From the NCBI GenBank assembly GCA_017438845.1, contig JAFRUO010000003.1, forward strand, positions 111,781-175,780: DNA of 64,000 nt, in the 5' to 3' direction. The number at the start of each line of letters is the position of its first letter. Position 1 is the stretch's first letter. The notes beneath the pieces were generated by a model, which worked only from the letters and a program-made list of their open reading frames with translations, had not been told where the DNA came from and did not search any database. The stretch comes from Clostridia bacterium. Lineage in GTDB: Bacteria > Bacillota > Clostridia > Oscillospirales > Acutalibacteraceae. Below, in pieces: positions 48,117 to 57,161 of this stretch. The translations under genes were made by a program, and so were the position numbers.

Positions 48117-49523
48117 TTAAAATCTGAAATACAAAAACGGATTGTAGCTGTCGCCGACAAGGCACGCCGTCGAAATCAGCAGGCAAAACGCAACCGTGAC
48201 GGTCTGCAGTACGCCGACCGCAATTTTCCCCGCCTGCTTTCTCGAAAAGCGGAAGCAGAGCCCACGCACGAATTTTGCAACAGGCATTGAGAAAACTATG
48301 CCGACCAGAAGCAGCAAAAGGTAATTTGCAATTATTGTTTTGTCGGTAAGCGACAAAAAGCCGTTTTTAAAGAAGATGTCCTTAAAGAACAGACGAAGCC
48401 TTGACATATCCTCAAAGTAGAAGAACGCCCAGCCGAGCATTACGACCGCAAGGGTGTAAAGGTGCTTGATTACGGGGTTGAGCTTCGCCAGCCTTTCGCC
48501 GATATACAGCTTTTCAAGCATCAGGAAAACAAAGTAGTAAAGTCCCCAGACAATGTAGTTCCAGCTCGCTCCGTGCCAGAAGCCCGTAAGCATCCAGACA
48601 AGAAGCATGTTGAACGCCCAGCGGCGTCTGTTACCGCCGAGGGGAATGTAAACATAGTCCTTAAAGAAGCCCGAAAGCGTCATGTGCCAGCGCTTCCAGA
48701 AGTCGTTGACCGAGTCGGCAACGTAAGGATAATTGAAGTTTTCGGGGAAGTCGAAGCCGAACATCTTGCCGAGTCCGATTGCCATATCGGAATAAGCCGA
48801 GAAGTCAAAGTAAATCTGAATAGTGTATGCAAGCAGTCCGACGAATGCGCCGACCGAGCTTGTCCCTGCAAGGGAGTCGCCGAGCATAGCGCCGCAAAGC
48901 TTACCGGCATAGTTCGCAACAACGGTCTTTTTGATAAGTCCTATCGAGAAGCGAAGTATACCCGACGCGGCGGCATTGAGTGTAACGGTCCTCTCCGAAA
49001 GCTGCTTGTCCACCTCGCTGTAACGGACAATCGGTCCTGCGATAAGCTGAGGGAACATTGAAACGTACAAAAGCAGCTTGTAGAAGGATTTCTGTACCGG
49101 AACCTTGCCGCGGTAAACGTCAATTACATAGGTCAGCGCCTGGAAGGTGTAGAAGGAAATACCGACCGGCAGGCTCAGCCCCGGGACTGTTAAGCTGATA
49201 TTAAACAGACTGTTTACGTTTTCGGTAAAGAAGCCTGCATATTTAAAGACGGCGAGAAAGCCGAGCGTAATTGCGGCGGTAATACCGAGGCAAAGCTTTG
49301 CAAGCCCCGTCCTCCTGTAACGGTCAATAAGAATACCCCCGACATAGTCGACAAGCACGGTAAGCACCATCAGAAAGATATATTTCGGCTCACCTACCGC
49401 ATAAAACACAAGTGAAAATGCCAGAAGTACGATGTTTTTTATTTTGATATTCTTTGCCAAATAATATGCCAGAAGGCAAAGCGGAAGGAATATATATAAA
49501 AATGTCAAGCTTGAGAAAACCAA
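48117..49523 (-). CDS. MBOAT family O-acyltransferase (AlgI/DltB-like)
   Basis: A 468-residue polytopic protein from a TTG start (49523-49521) after GGGGTAAGAG. VFSSLTFLYIFLPLCLLAYY, LPVGISFYTFQALTYVIDVY, YFDFSAYSDMAIGLGKMFGF, NDFWKRWHMTLSGFFKDYVY (split motif: DFWKRWHMTLS and FFKDYVYIPLGG) and MLTGFWHGASWNYIVWG with the invariant His are the MBOAT signature. It transfers acyl groups to an extracellular polysaccharide or wall polymer. It lies upstream of a short AlgJ-like protein. Confidence 0.93.
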   Translation of the reverse strand: MVFSSLTFLYIFLPLCLLAYYLAKNIKIKNIVLLAFSLVFYAVGEPKYIFLMVLTVLVDYVGGILIDRYRRTGLAKLCLGITAAITLGFLAVFKYAGFFTENVNSLFNISLTVPGLSLPVGISFYTFQALTYVIDVYRGKVPVQKSFYKLLLYVSMFPQLIAGPIVRYSEVDKQLSERTVTLNAAASGILRFSIGLIKKTVVANYAGKLCGAMLGDSLAGTSSVGAFVGLLAYTIQIYFDFSAYSDMAIGLGKMFGFDFPENFNYPYVADSVNDFWKRWHMTLSGFFKDYVYIPLGGNRRRWAFNMLLVWMLTGFWHGASWNYIVWGLYYFVFLMLEKLYIGERLAKLNPVIKHLYTLAVVMLGWAFFYFEDMSRLRLFFKDIFFKNGFLSLTDKTIIANYLLLLLVGIVFSMPVAKFVRGLCFRFSRKQAGKIAVGVLQTVTVAFCLLISTACLVGDSYNPFLYFRF

Positions 49524-49555
49524 ACTCTTACCCCACTCTCATCATTTATCAATTT

Positions 49556-49564
49556 AGTATACCA
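49556..49564 (-). promoter_or_regulatory. Extended -10 promoter of the MBOAT gene
   Basis: Minus strand TGGTATACT (49564-49556) is an extended -10 element, 33 bases ahead of the TTG start. The upstream region is T-rich without a clear -35 box. Confidence 0.5.
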
Positions 49565-49617
49565 TATATGTAAAAAAATAGATAGTGTTTTTTTGACATT
49601 TTTTATAATTTTTATTA

Positions 49618-50322
49618 TTAAATAACTTTTTCAAGCTCCCTCTTAAGACGAGATATAATCCGCTTCTCCAATCTGGAAATATAGCTCTGCGAAATGCCGA
49701 GCATATCCGCTACCTCCTTTTGCGTGTATTCCCTGCCTCCGCCGAGTCCGAAGCGCATATTCATAATCAGCCTTTCCCTTTCGGGAAGCGCGTCAACCGT
49801 CTTTAAAAGCAGGCTTTTTTCGTCCTCGTACTCAAGCCCCCTGTTGATTTCGTCCGCCTCACTGCCGAGCACATCGGACAAAAGAAGCTCGTTGCCGTCC
49901 CAGTCGGTGTTCAGCGGCTCGTCGATTGAAACGTCGCCCTTGTGAACGCTTATTTTGCGAAGGTACATCAGAATTTCGTTTTCAATACAGCGTGAGGCGT
50001 AGGTTGCAAGCTTGATATTTTTTTCGGGCTTAAACGTGTTCGCAGCCTTTATAAGCCCGATTGTGCCGATTGAAACAAGGTCGTCGAGGGCAACGGAAGA
50101 GCCCTCGAATTTTTTGGCTATGTAAACCACAAGCCTGAGATTCCTCACAATCAGCGGCTCGCGTGCGGAGTCGTCGCCCTGCTTAATTCTTTCGAGCAGC
50201 TTCTCCTCTTCCTCTGCGCTCAGCGGCTCGGGCAGGTTGTCGGGTCCGCTCACATAGTCGACGTCGCCGAAAAGAAGAGCTTTAATTCTGTTTGCAAGTT
50301 TTAGAAAAAAATCGGAAAGCAT
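49618..50322 (-). CDS. sigE: RNA polymerase sporulation sigma factor, sigma-E
   Basis: A 234-residue sigma factor: [28 protein letters not shown] (region 2: short motifs [11 protein letters not shown] and [15 protein letters not shown]), [30 protein letters not shown] and [20 protein letters not shown] (region 4). The N-terminal 25-residue hydrophobic-to-basic segment ([22 protein letters not shown]) is the pro-sequence removed by SpoIIGA. It runs mother-cell transcription in early sporulation. Immediately downstream of spoIIGA, as in other spore formers. Confidence 0.95.
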   Translation of the reverse strand: MLSDFFLKLANRIKALLFGDVDYVSGPDNLPEPLSAEEEEKLLERIKQGDDSAREPLIVRNLRLVVYIAKKFEGSSVALDDLVSIGTIGLIKAANTFKPEKNIKLATYASRCIENEILMYLRKISVHKGDVSIDEPLNTDWDGNELLLSDVLGSEADEINRGLEYEDEKSLLLKTVDALPERERLIMNMRFGLGGGREYTQKEVADMLGISQSYISRLEKRIISRLKRELEKVI

Positions 50323-50334
50323 AGTGTTACTCCT

Positions 50335-51174
50335 TTAAAAAATATCGCTGTTGATTATCAGGGAATACTCATCCGTTGCAAAGGGCGTATTTGACTGAGC
50401 GACCAGTATTTTGTCGCACCTTTCGCCTGCGTCGGTGATTATGTAATCAGCCCTGACGGCGGTGAGCACGCCTGACGAGGACACGGTGTTTACGGGTATG
50501 AGCCTTATTTTAAGCGGTGTTTCTCCGCCTTCACGGCTTAGTTTGAGAAGCTCGTCTGCATCATAGCCCGTAAGGCTTTTAAAAGCTTTTTTGTCCGCAA
50601 CGGCTACGGGGGAGCCCGAAAAGCCGTCCCTTAGGCTGTGTCCCGTGTCGATAAGCGCGGTAGCGCTGAGGCTTCGGTTGTTAAGCGACAGCACGGCGTT
50701 TACGGTTTTTTTGTCGGGAGCCCGTCTGCGAAGGAGCGTATAGCCGAGACGTATTACAAGATACGACGCCGCCGTAAGAAGCACCAACAGCTTTACGTCA
50801 ATATCGAAATACAGCACCGACGCCTCGTACATCATTTTTTGCGGTGCGGCAAAAAGCCACACCGCGAGCATTATGCCTGCGAAGGCTATGTTCACAAGCA
50901 AAAACAGCGCTCCGAGCTTTAAAAAGACTTTTACGCTTTTGGGTTTGAAGGAAACAAGCACCATAAGGCTCAGCGCCGCAAGGTTTAAAGCAAGACTTAA
51001 GAGCTTGGAGCTTATGTCGAGGAAGACGCTCAGAGAATAAAGCCCTCCGACAAAGGCTCCCGACAGTATGCCGAGCCTGCCTGCCCTGACGTTTGACAGC
51101 CGCTCGGTACAGAGCAAAAGAAAGAAATTCACATATATATTTATTACTAAAAGCACATCGACATAAACCGTCAA
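50335..51174 (-). CDS. spoIIGA: Sigma-E processing peptidase SpoIIGA
   Basis: A 279-residue protein with five hydrophobic helices in the first 150 residues (VYVDVLLVINIYVNFFLLLC is the conserved opening) and a cytoplasmic aspartic protease domain with ATALIDTGHSLRDGFSG, the DTG-type active site, and IRLIPVNTVSSSGVL. It cleaves the pro-peptide of sigma-E. I prefer the TTG at 51174, preceded by GGTGATAC; a longer TTG start at 51189 overlaps the terminator of ruvX. It precedes sigE by 12 bases. Confidence 0.92.
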   Translation of the reverse strand: MTVYVDVLLVINIYVNFFLLLCTERLSNVRAGRLGILSGAFVGGLYSLSVFLDISSKLLSLALNLAALSLMVLVSFKPKSVKVFLKLGALFLLVNIAFAGIMLAVWLFAAPQKMMYEASVLYFDIDVKLLVLLTAASYLVIRLGYTLLRRRAPDKKTVNAVLSLNNRSLSATALIDTGHSLRDGFSGSPVAVADKKAFKSLTGYDADELLKLSREGGETPLKIRLIPVNTVSSSGVLTAVRADYIITDAGERCDKILVAQSNTPFATDEYSLIINSDIF

Positions 51175-51186
51175 AGTATCACCACG

Positions 51187-51226
51187 CAAAAATAAACCCT
51201 GAAGCCATTATACAGGCTCAGGGTTT
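51187..51226 (-). terminator. Terminator after ruvX
   Basis: aaaccctga (51194-51202) and tcagggttt (51218-51226) with an inner gcc/ggc pair; on the minus strand TATTTTTGCG follows. The spoIIGA start lies within or just after it. Confidence 0.75.
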
Positions 51227-51245
51227 AATAATTTGTCATATTCTG

Positions 51246-51659
51246 TTAACCGTTTTTAACTTTAAGGTAATCCTCCAAAATCAGCGTTGCGCTGACAGCG
51301 TCGACTACCGCCTTGCGTTTTTTGCCCCTTGTGTCGGTGGCGTTGAGAATATTGTGAGCGTACACCGTCGTCAGCCTTTCGTCCTGAAGGGCTACGGGCA
51401 GTCCGCTTTTTTCCTTAAGCTTATCGGCGAAGTCCTTGCAGGCTTCAGCCCTGAAGCCCTCGGTGCCGTCCATATTTTTCGGAAGCCCTACGACAAAGCA
51501 TTCAGCCTTCCTTTCACGGGCGAGAGCGCAGATTTTTTCAACTAAGCTGTCCGCGTCCTTCTCATATATAACGCTTACGGGTGAGGCAAGGATTTCCCCT
51601 TTGTCGCAAGCGGCGATGCCCGTCCTTGCGTCGCCGTAATCAACCGACATTATTACCAT
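51246..51659 (-). CDS. ruvX: Holliday junction resolvase-like RNase RuvX (YqgF)
   Basis: A 137-residue RNase H-fold protein: VIMSVDYGDARTGIAACDK (catalytic Asp), FVVGLPKNMDGTEGFRA, LPVALQDERLTTVYAHNIL and KAVVDAVSATLILEDYL. It is involved in rRNA processing or branch resolution in other bacteria. It follows the PBP gene after three bases and is followed by a terminator. Confidence 0.93.
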   Translation of the reverse strand: MVIMSVDYGDARTGIAACDKGEILASPVSVIYEKDADSLVEKICALARERKAECFVVGLPKNMDGTEGFRAEACKDFADKLKEKSGLPVALQDERLTTVYAHNILNATDTRGKKRKAVVDAVSATLILEDYLKVKNG

Positions 51660-51662
51660 GCC

Positions 51663-53993
51663 TTATCCCTCCGGAGCGGGTGCAGGCGCAGGAGTTGTCG
51701 GCGCGGGAGCAGGAGTTGTCGGTGCGGGAGTCGTCGGTGCGGGAGTTGTCGGCGAGGAGGAGTTGGAGGTGGTGTTTTCCTCGTTCTTCTTTGTCGTGCC
51801 GCCCGACTGTTTGTTGGTGATGGTCTCTCCCTCACCTGCCTCGGCTATTGCGTGTCCCGTACAACGTCCGGGCATATTATTCTTTGAGTACCAGCCCAAC
51901 ATGGTATCGCCGCAGCCTGAGCTGGCAAGCTTACCCGAAGCCACGCAGTACCTTGCGCTTGTGACAAGCGGCGAATAAACGGTAAATTCCTTGGAAGCAA
52001 GTCCCTTATGAATTCTTGTCATAACCTCGTCGAAAATCTTACCCGAGGGATTGTCCTGAACGAAGCGTGAAAGCGTCTTGGGCATATCGCAGCCGTACCA
52101 TACAGCCGCAACGTAGTAAGGTGTGCCGCCGACAAACCAGCGGTCCTTGTCGTCTGTCGTAGTACCTGTTTTTGCAAAGGTCTGGAAGCCCTTGATACCG
52201 TATTTACGACCCGTGGACATATGAGCTGCGTCGGTGATAACCGTCTGAAGAAGCTTGTTCATAATATCGGCGGAGTCGGTGCTGATAGCCTGCTCATAGG
52301 CTTCGTTTTCGTTTGAAAGAATAATCTTTGTGCCGTTGGCGTTTGTTACCTTGTAGTAGCAGTACGGAGCGTAGTATTTGCCGCCGTTGCCGAAGCACGC
52401 AAATGCCGCCGCCATATCAACGGTAGTAACGCCTCTCGTTGTACCGCCGACCGCAAGCGGAGCGTAAGCCTTATCCTTTTCGACAAGAGTTGAAAGGTGG
52501 AATTTCTCGGTAGCATATTTGTAGCTTGTGTTGATGCCTAACTGACGGACAAGCTGTGCGGGAACGGTGTTGTAGGAAACCGCAACAGCCCTCTGAACGG
52601 TGATGTAGCTTCCGGGCGAGCCGGGGTCGCCGCCGTAGTTGTGCGGCCAAAGCTTACCGTTGTATTTAAAGCCGTAGTTCTGCACCTTTGTGCTGTATGT
52701 AATTTTCTTTTCGTTGATTGCGGGAGCGTAAACAGTAATCGGCTTGATTGCAGAACCGGGCTGTCTTGCCGAGGTAGCCCTGTTAAGCCCTCTGTTTTCG
52801 GTCTTGGGTCCGGTGCCGCCGATTATACCGAGCACTCTGCCCGAATAGTCCATAATAGTCATTGCCGACTGAGCGTCGGGAACATTTTTGTTGTAGGACG
52901 GCATTGAAATCTTGTTTACATAAACATTTTCAAGCTCCGACTGAATATGCTGATCAACTGCGGAATAAATTCTCAGTCCGCCGTTATAAATCATCTTCGA
53001 CGCCTGCTGTCTTGAGTAGCCGTTGCGTGAAACGAGGTCACGGATAACGCACTCGATAACGTAGTCGATATAGTAGTTGTTGATTACCGTTTCTTCCTCG
53101 GTTTTGTTGTCGGAATTGCTCTTCTTCGCGGTTGCAAACTGAAGCTCGTAATTCTTCGCCTCTTCGTACTGCTCCTGAGTGATGTCGCCCTCTTCAAGCA
53201 TATAACGCAGGCAGAGGTTACGCCTTTTCTGGTTGTTCTCGGGGTGAAGAATCGGGTCGTTGACCGAGGGGTTTTTGGTAATAGCCGCAAGGCAGGCGCA
53301 CTCGCAGATGTTCAGGTCGCCGACCTCCTTGCCGAAATACTTCTCGGCGGCGGTCTTGACGCCGTAACAGCCGTGACTCATATAAACGGTGTTGAGGTAG
53401 GCTTCGAGTATGGTCTGCTTGCTTGTATTCTTTTCAAGGTTCAGGGCGTTAAGTATTTCATAGTACTTACGGCTGATGGTCTTGCCGTTTTCGCCCGTAA
53501 GGTTTTTGATAAGCTGCTGAGTAATGGTGGAGCCGCCTCCGGACTGACCGAAGGTGATAACCGACTTGAAGGTACGTATCCAGTCGACTCCCTGATGCTC
53601 CTCAAAACGCTTGTCCTCAAGGTCCTTGTAGGCGTTCTGAAGGTTTTCGGGTATTTCGTCGATTGAAATCCACACACGGTTCTGCTCGCCGTGAAGGCGG
53701 GTAAGCTCAATAGCCTCGTTGTTGTCGTCATAAGCGTAAATGATGGTGGTCTGCGCCTGGTTTTCCTTGTACTCGGCAATATCCATCTTATTTGCGCCGT
53801 TTATGTAGTTGGAGGTAAAGCGGAACAAATAGCCCGTGATAATAAGTACAGTAAGCAAAGCCGTAAAGATAAGCGCAAGAACAACCCCCAGGAACTTTTT
53901 GAGCTTGGAGTTCATCGGCTTCTTGTTTTTCTTCGGTTTTTTAGCCTTTGCGGGTTTTGTCTTAGCTGGCTTAGGTTGCTTTTTTGCGCTCAT
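51663..53993 (-). CDS. Class A penicillin-binding protein (PBP1A-type)
   Basis: A 776-residue bifunctional peptidoglycan synthase. Lys/Pro-rich cytoplasmic tail, one transmembrane helix (VVLALIFTALLTVLIITGYL), GT51 domain with YKDLEDKRFEEHQGVDW, GGGSTITQQLIKNLTGE and YLNTVYMSHGCYG, then a transpeptidase with the active Ser in RQPGSAIKPITVY, SYNT and FAKTGTTTDDKDRW (KTGT). The C-terminal 60 residues are Thr/Pro/Ala repeats (TTPAPTTPAP), likely extracellular linker. I chose ATG 53993 after GGAGGTATGAGA; the upstream frame has no ribosome site. Confidence 0.95.
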   Translation of the reverse strand: MSAKKQPKPAKTKPAKAKKPKKNKKPMNSKLKKFLGVVLALIFTALLTVLIITGYLFRFTSNYINGANKMDIAEYKENQAQTTIIYAYDDNNEAIELTRLHGEQNRVWISIDEIPENLQNAYKDLEDKRFEEHQGVDWIRTFKSVITFGQSGGGSTITQQLIKNLTGENGKTISRKYYEILNALNLEKNTSKQTILEAYLNTVYMSHGCYGVKTAAEKYFGKEVGDLNICECACLAAITKNPSVNDPILHPENNQKRRNLCLRYMLEEGDITQEQYEEAKNYELQFATAKKSNSDNKTEEETVINNYYIDYVIECVIRDLVSRNGYSRQQASKMIYNGGLRIYSAVDQHIQSELENVYVNKISMPSYNKNVPDAQSAMTIMDYSGRVLGIIGGTGPKTENRGLNRATSARQPGSAIKPITVYAPAINEKKITYSTKVQNYGFKYNGKLWPHNYGGDPGSPGSYITVQRAVAVSYNTVPAQLVRQLGINTSYKYATEKFHLSTLVEKDKAYAPLAVGGTTRGVTTVDMAAAFACFGNGGKYYAPYCYYKVTNANGTKIILSNENEAYEQAISTDSADIMNKLLQTVITDAAHMSTGRKYGIKGFQTFAKTGTTTDDKDRWFVGGTPYYVAAVWYGCDMPKTLSRFVQDNPSGKIFDEVMTRIHKGLASKEFTVYSPLVTSARYCVASGKLASSGCGDTMLGWYSKNNMPGRCTGHAIAEAGEGETITNKQSGGTTKKNEENTTSNSSSPTTPAPTTPAPTTPAPAPTTPAPAPAPEG

Positions 53994-54152
53994 TCTCATA
54001 CCTCCGTGAAGAAAATGCGTAGTCATCAAATAATTATATCATAAATAAAAATAATTTCCATCATTTTTTAAAAAATTCACAAACTTTTTTTATTCGCCGT
54101 TTAATCGGTAAGACTAACCTTAAAGATAAATACTTTAAAAGGGGTGAATAAT

Positions 54153-54470
54153 TTGATTGATTATTTAAAAAAAGGGATTATAGCGGTGAGCTTGCTTCTT
54201 GCCGCAACGATAGTTTTCGGCTTCGTTTCGTGCAACCCTAACATCAAGGCGCCGTCAGCCGTGACGGTCACGCAGAGCCGTCCGCTTTACACGCTGAGCC
54301 ACTACGGCGGAAGGCTTGCGCTTTACAAGAGGGATTTTGCAATGCCCGTTGAAATTTTTGACGTGTATCTTGACTCGCTGCCGACTGAGGAGCGGGAAGC
54401 CGTAAAAAAGGGTATCACCGCCGAAACGGACGAGCAGGCGCAGAAGCTTATCGAGGACTACACAAGCTGA
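54153..54470 (+). CDS. BofC C-terminal-domain-like exported protein
   Basis: A 105-residue protein from the TTG at 54153, six bases after AGGGGTG (a GTG at 54144 overlaps that site). One N-terminal hydrophobic segment (GIIAVSLLLAATIVFGFVSC), ending in a possible lipobox Cys, then LYTLSHYGGRLALYKRDFAM, PVEIFDVYLDSLPTEEREAV and KLIEDYTS. The segments TLS.Y.GR.A.Y and PVE.FDVY.dSLP...ID match the BofC C-terminal domain of clostridial sporulation-associated proteins. Its exact role is unknown. It faces and slightly overlaps the end of the GH-like gene on the other strand. Confidence 0.75.
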   Translation: MIDYLKKGIIAVSLLLAATIVFGFVSCNPNIKAPSAVTVTQSRPLYTLSHYGGRLALYKRDFAMPVEIFDVYLDSLPTEEREAVKKGITAETDEQAQKLIEDYTS

Positions 54471-57151
54471 ATTTTAATGTCAGCCCTTTTAACGGAAGCG
54501 GGAATTGTGATTTCCACGGTGCCCTTCGCCCTTTCAAAGCAGCTTACAGGCTCTCCGTTCAATTCGGCGCGGTAGCTTCCCCTGCCGTCGAGCACGGCGA
54601 TAACCGTGCTGTCCCTGTCGTTATAATGACTGATAACAGCGTGCACGGACGTAAAGTCCTCGTTAAAGCGGACGCTTTCCTTAAAGCAGTCAAAGCCGCA
54701 GTTAAGGCTGCCCTTTGCAAAGTATGCGTTAGCCCAGAGATTAATCGGTGAGGAAAGACCGCCGAAATTGTGAAACCAGCCTCCCCTGCCCGTGGTAATC
54801 GAAATCATTTCAAAGGTGTAGTAGGAGTATTCAACCTCCTTTTTCCATGCCTTGAGCGCAGTTTCGGCTATTTTGTATGCAAAATCAGCCTCGCCCGTAT
54901 CAAGCATAGCCTTCCAGACAAACCACTGATGAGAAAACCAGACGTTTCCGTTCCAGTAGCCGTTTGTAGAGAAATAAGAAGCGCTTCTGTCAACGGCGGA
55001 AATACCGACGGGTGTAAAAAGCTCGTTTTCGCTTTTAAGGTGAGAGAGAAGTATTTTGCTTTTTTCGCTCTCGCAGGCTCCCGCAATCAGCGGATAAACG
55101 CCGTCGAGAGTTTTGTTCATATTTTCGCCGTCCTCGTTTTTGAGGATTCCTTCGGGGTTGCCGTCGGCGTTGTGAAGCACGTAGCCGTAGTAGCCCGACT
55201 CCTCATCCCAGGCGTATTTGTTAAGAGCGTTCGTAAGCCTTTCGATGTCGGACCTGTACTCACCGATGTCCTCTTCTTTGCCGAGGTGTTCGGCGATAAT
55301 CGAAAGAAGCTTTGCGGTTCTGATTACCTGTGACGAAGAAATGCACGGCGCAGTCGCAAGCTGCTTATTCAGCCTGTACGCATAAGCCTGAGAGGGCAGA
55401 TCGTCCATACCCGAGCAGTTATAAAAGTAGTCAAACGTGGTGGTAAGTCCGCTTTTAAAGCGCGCAGTTGTCGAGCCGTGAGTTCTGCCTGCAAGAAACT
55501 CGTAAAAGAGCTTCGCCCTGTCATAATATGAGTAAAGTCTTTCCCTGTCGTCCGAGCCTGAAAGCATTTCATAGTACTGATAAATCTGTACCGGCACGGG
55601 CGAGCCGTGCAGAAGAAAGGCATAGTCGGGGTTGTCACGCTCGGAAAGATAGAGGTCGAGCATATACTCCGAAAGCCTCGGAGAAATCAAATTCATATCA
55701 AGCCCTATAAAGCCCGAATCCCAGGTGTAGAAGGAATCCCAGCGTTTACCGGGCGTATGGTGAACAACATACTCCCCGTGATGCCAGAGCGGATAAACCG
55801 TGTTTTGAAGTATTGCCGCCCTTAGAAGGTTGTTGGAAAACTCATATTCCTTTCCTGCCTCGTTAAAGCGGAAGCTTTCGGCGGAGGCTTTTCTCTGAAG
55901 GTAAATTTCTTCGTATTCCGAGGGCTTGAGGTATTCCACGGGTCTGTCGGTAAGCACGGCGTATTCAACATGGCTTTCACCGGGTGAAATATACAGAGTA
56001 TGAGCGAGCATATTGTGAAAATAGCCCTCGTCGGAGTGCTTATAATTAAACTCGCCCGAAAAGGTTTCAAGCATATTGTCAAAGCTCGGATCGGGCTGAG
56101 AAAGCCTCGGAGAAGGCACGTCCTCAAGACAGCCCGTTTCAATTTTGCGAAAACGGGTTAAGGGGTTAAAGGTTTTTACATAAAAGCTTTCCGAAAGTCC
56201 CTCATAGCTCAGCCTTAAAAGTCCGCCGTCGGAAGCGACGGCCTCTTCCGCTTCGGGAACAAAGTTGTTTTTATGAAGCGTACAGCCGACCTTATTTCTG
56301 TCGCCTTTTTCGCAGACCGCAAAGAAATCAAGCTCCGCCCCTCCCCCTCCGAGGCTTACAAGCTCAAGGGTGTTTTCGCCTTTGATAAAGCTGTCAAGGC
56401 AAACGTAAGCAAAGCCTAAAGCGTCCGTCGGCTCAAGGCTGAGAGTTTTTCCGTTTACGGAAAAAGCGGTCGAAGCGTTGTCTGTCGTGCGGTAATGCAC
56501 GCAGAGCACGGGCTCGGAATATGTATTTTCAGAGATTATTCTGTAAACTATGCGGTCGCCCTTTTCCTCGGCAAGTCGGGGATATTTCGGAAGGATATAG
56601 CGGTTGTTGTCCCTGTCGCCGAGCCCTCTGTGACGGTAAAAGCTTCCGTCAAAAAACTCTCCCTTTTTCATGGCGTCCATCACCTGAGCGTCCCAGGGTC
56701 TCGGAGTATTAAAGCTAAACTCCGAATAGTCAAGCGCCGACCAAAGCTCGCACTTTTCGGGAAGGCGCGGCAAAGAATACTCACAAAACGGATACTGAAC
56801 CGAGGCAAAATAGTTTACAAGGCAGTTCTGCATAAGAGGAGAATTGTTAAAAATCTCCGTTCTGACAAGGGTTGCGCCGTCTGAGAGGCGTGTAAAGGAA
56901 ACGTCGGAATAAACGATGTCCTTCCACTCAAGGTCCTGGCGGTATGACCAGTAGGAATAGTCGCTTTTGCATTCCCACGGGTGCACGCCCACGGGAAGCG
57001 TGACATTCGGCGCCTTGCAGTCGCTGTTGGCAACCGCCGGAAGCACCGTAAAATCGAAGCGCACGCCCTCCTCACGGCTGTGAGAGAGCACCTTTGAAAT
57101 GCCGAAATATTTTTTTGAATACGGTCCCCATTCGGGCATTGCTTTAATCAT
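54458..57151 (-). CDS. (alpha/alpha)6-barrel glycoside hydrolase-like protein (GH63/GH37-like), cytosolic
   Basis: An 897-residue protein without signal peptide; ATG 57151 follows AAGGAAAACAAT. Residues up to about 470 form beta-rich domains (YSYWSYRQDLEWKDIVYSDV). The C-terminal half is helical with WDSFYTWDSGFIGLDMNLIS (acid residue in a WDS loop), DGVYPLIAGAC, and YFSTNGYWNGNVWFSHQWFV (general acid/base segment). This layout resembles trehalase-like and GH63 glucosidase families; I cannot fix the family or substrate. It follows a FAD protein by ten bases. Acts on an imported or intracellular oligosaccharide if active. Confidence 0.65.
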   Translation of the reverse strand: MIKAMPEWGPYSKKYFGISKVLSHSREEGVRFDFTVLPAVANSDCKAPNVTLPVGVHPWECKSDYSYWSYRQDLEWKDIVYSDVSFTRLSDGATLVRTEIFNNSPLMQNCLVNYFASVQYPFCEYSLPRLPEKCELWSALDYSEFSFNTPRPWDAQVMDAMKKGEFFDGSFYRHRGLGDRDNNRYILPKYPRLAEEKGDRIVYRIISENTYSEPVLCVHYRTTDNASTAFSVNGKTLSLEPTDALGFAYVCLDSFIKGENTLELVSLGGGGAELDFFAVCEKGDRNKVGCTLHKNNFVPEAEEAVASDGGLLRLSYEGLSESFYVKTFNPLTRFRKIETGCLEDVPSPRLSQPDPSFDNMLETFSGEFNYKHSDEGYFHNMLAHTLYISPGESHVEYAVLTDRPVEYLKPSEYEEIYLQRKASAESFRFNEAGKEYEFSNNLLRAAILQNTVYPLWHHGEYVVHHTPGKRWDSFYTWDSGFIGLDMNLISPRLSEYMLDLYLSERDNPDYAFLLHGSPVPVQIYQYYEMLSGSDDRERLYSYYDRAKLFYEFLAGRTHGSTTARFKSGLTTTFDYFYNCSGMDDLPSQAYAYRLNKQLATAPCISSSQVIRTAKLLSIIAEHLGKEEDIGEYRSDIERLTNALNKYAWDEESGYYGYVLHNADGNPEGILKNEDGENMNKTLDGVYPLIAGACESEKSKILLSHLKSENELFTPVGISAVDRSASYFSTNGYWNGNVWFSHQWFVWKAMLDTGEADFAYKIAETALKAWKKEVEYSYYTFEMISITTGRGGWFHNFGGLSSPINLWANAYFAKGSLNCGFDCFKESVRFNEDFTSVHAVISHYNDRDSTVIAVLDGRGSYRAELNGEPVSCFERAKGTVEITIPASVKRADIKIQLV

Positions 57152-57161
57152 ATTGTTTTCC

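Noticed and set aside
51663..51820. Repetitive GC-rich tract as a mobile element
   Set aside because: It encodes the Thr/Pro/Ala tail of the class A PBP in frame; degenerate codons, no flanking repeats.
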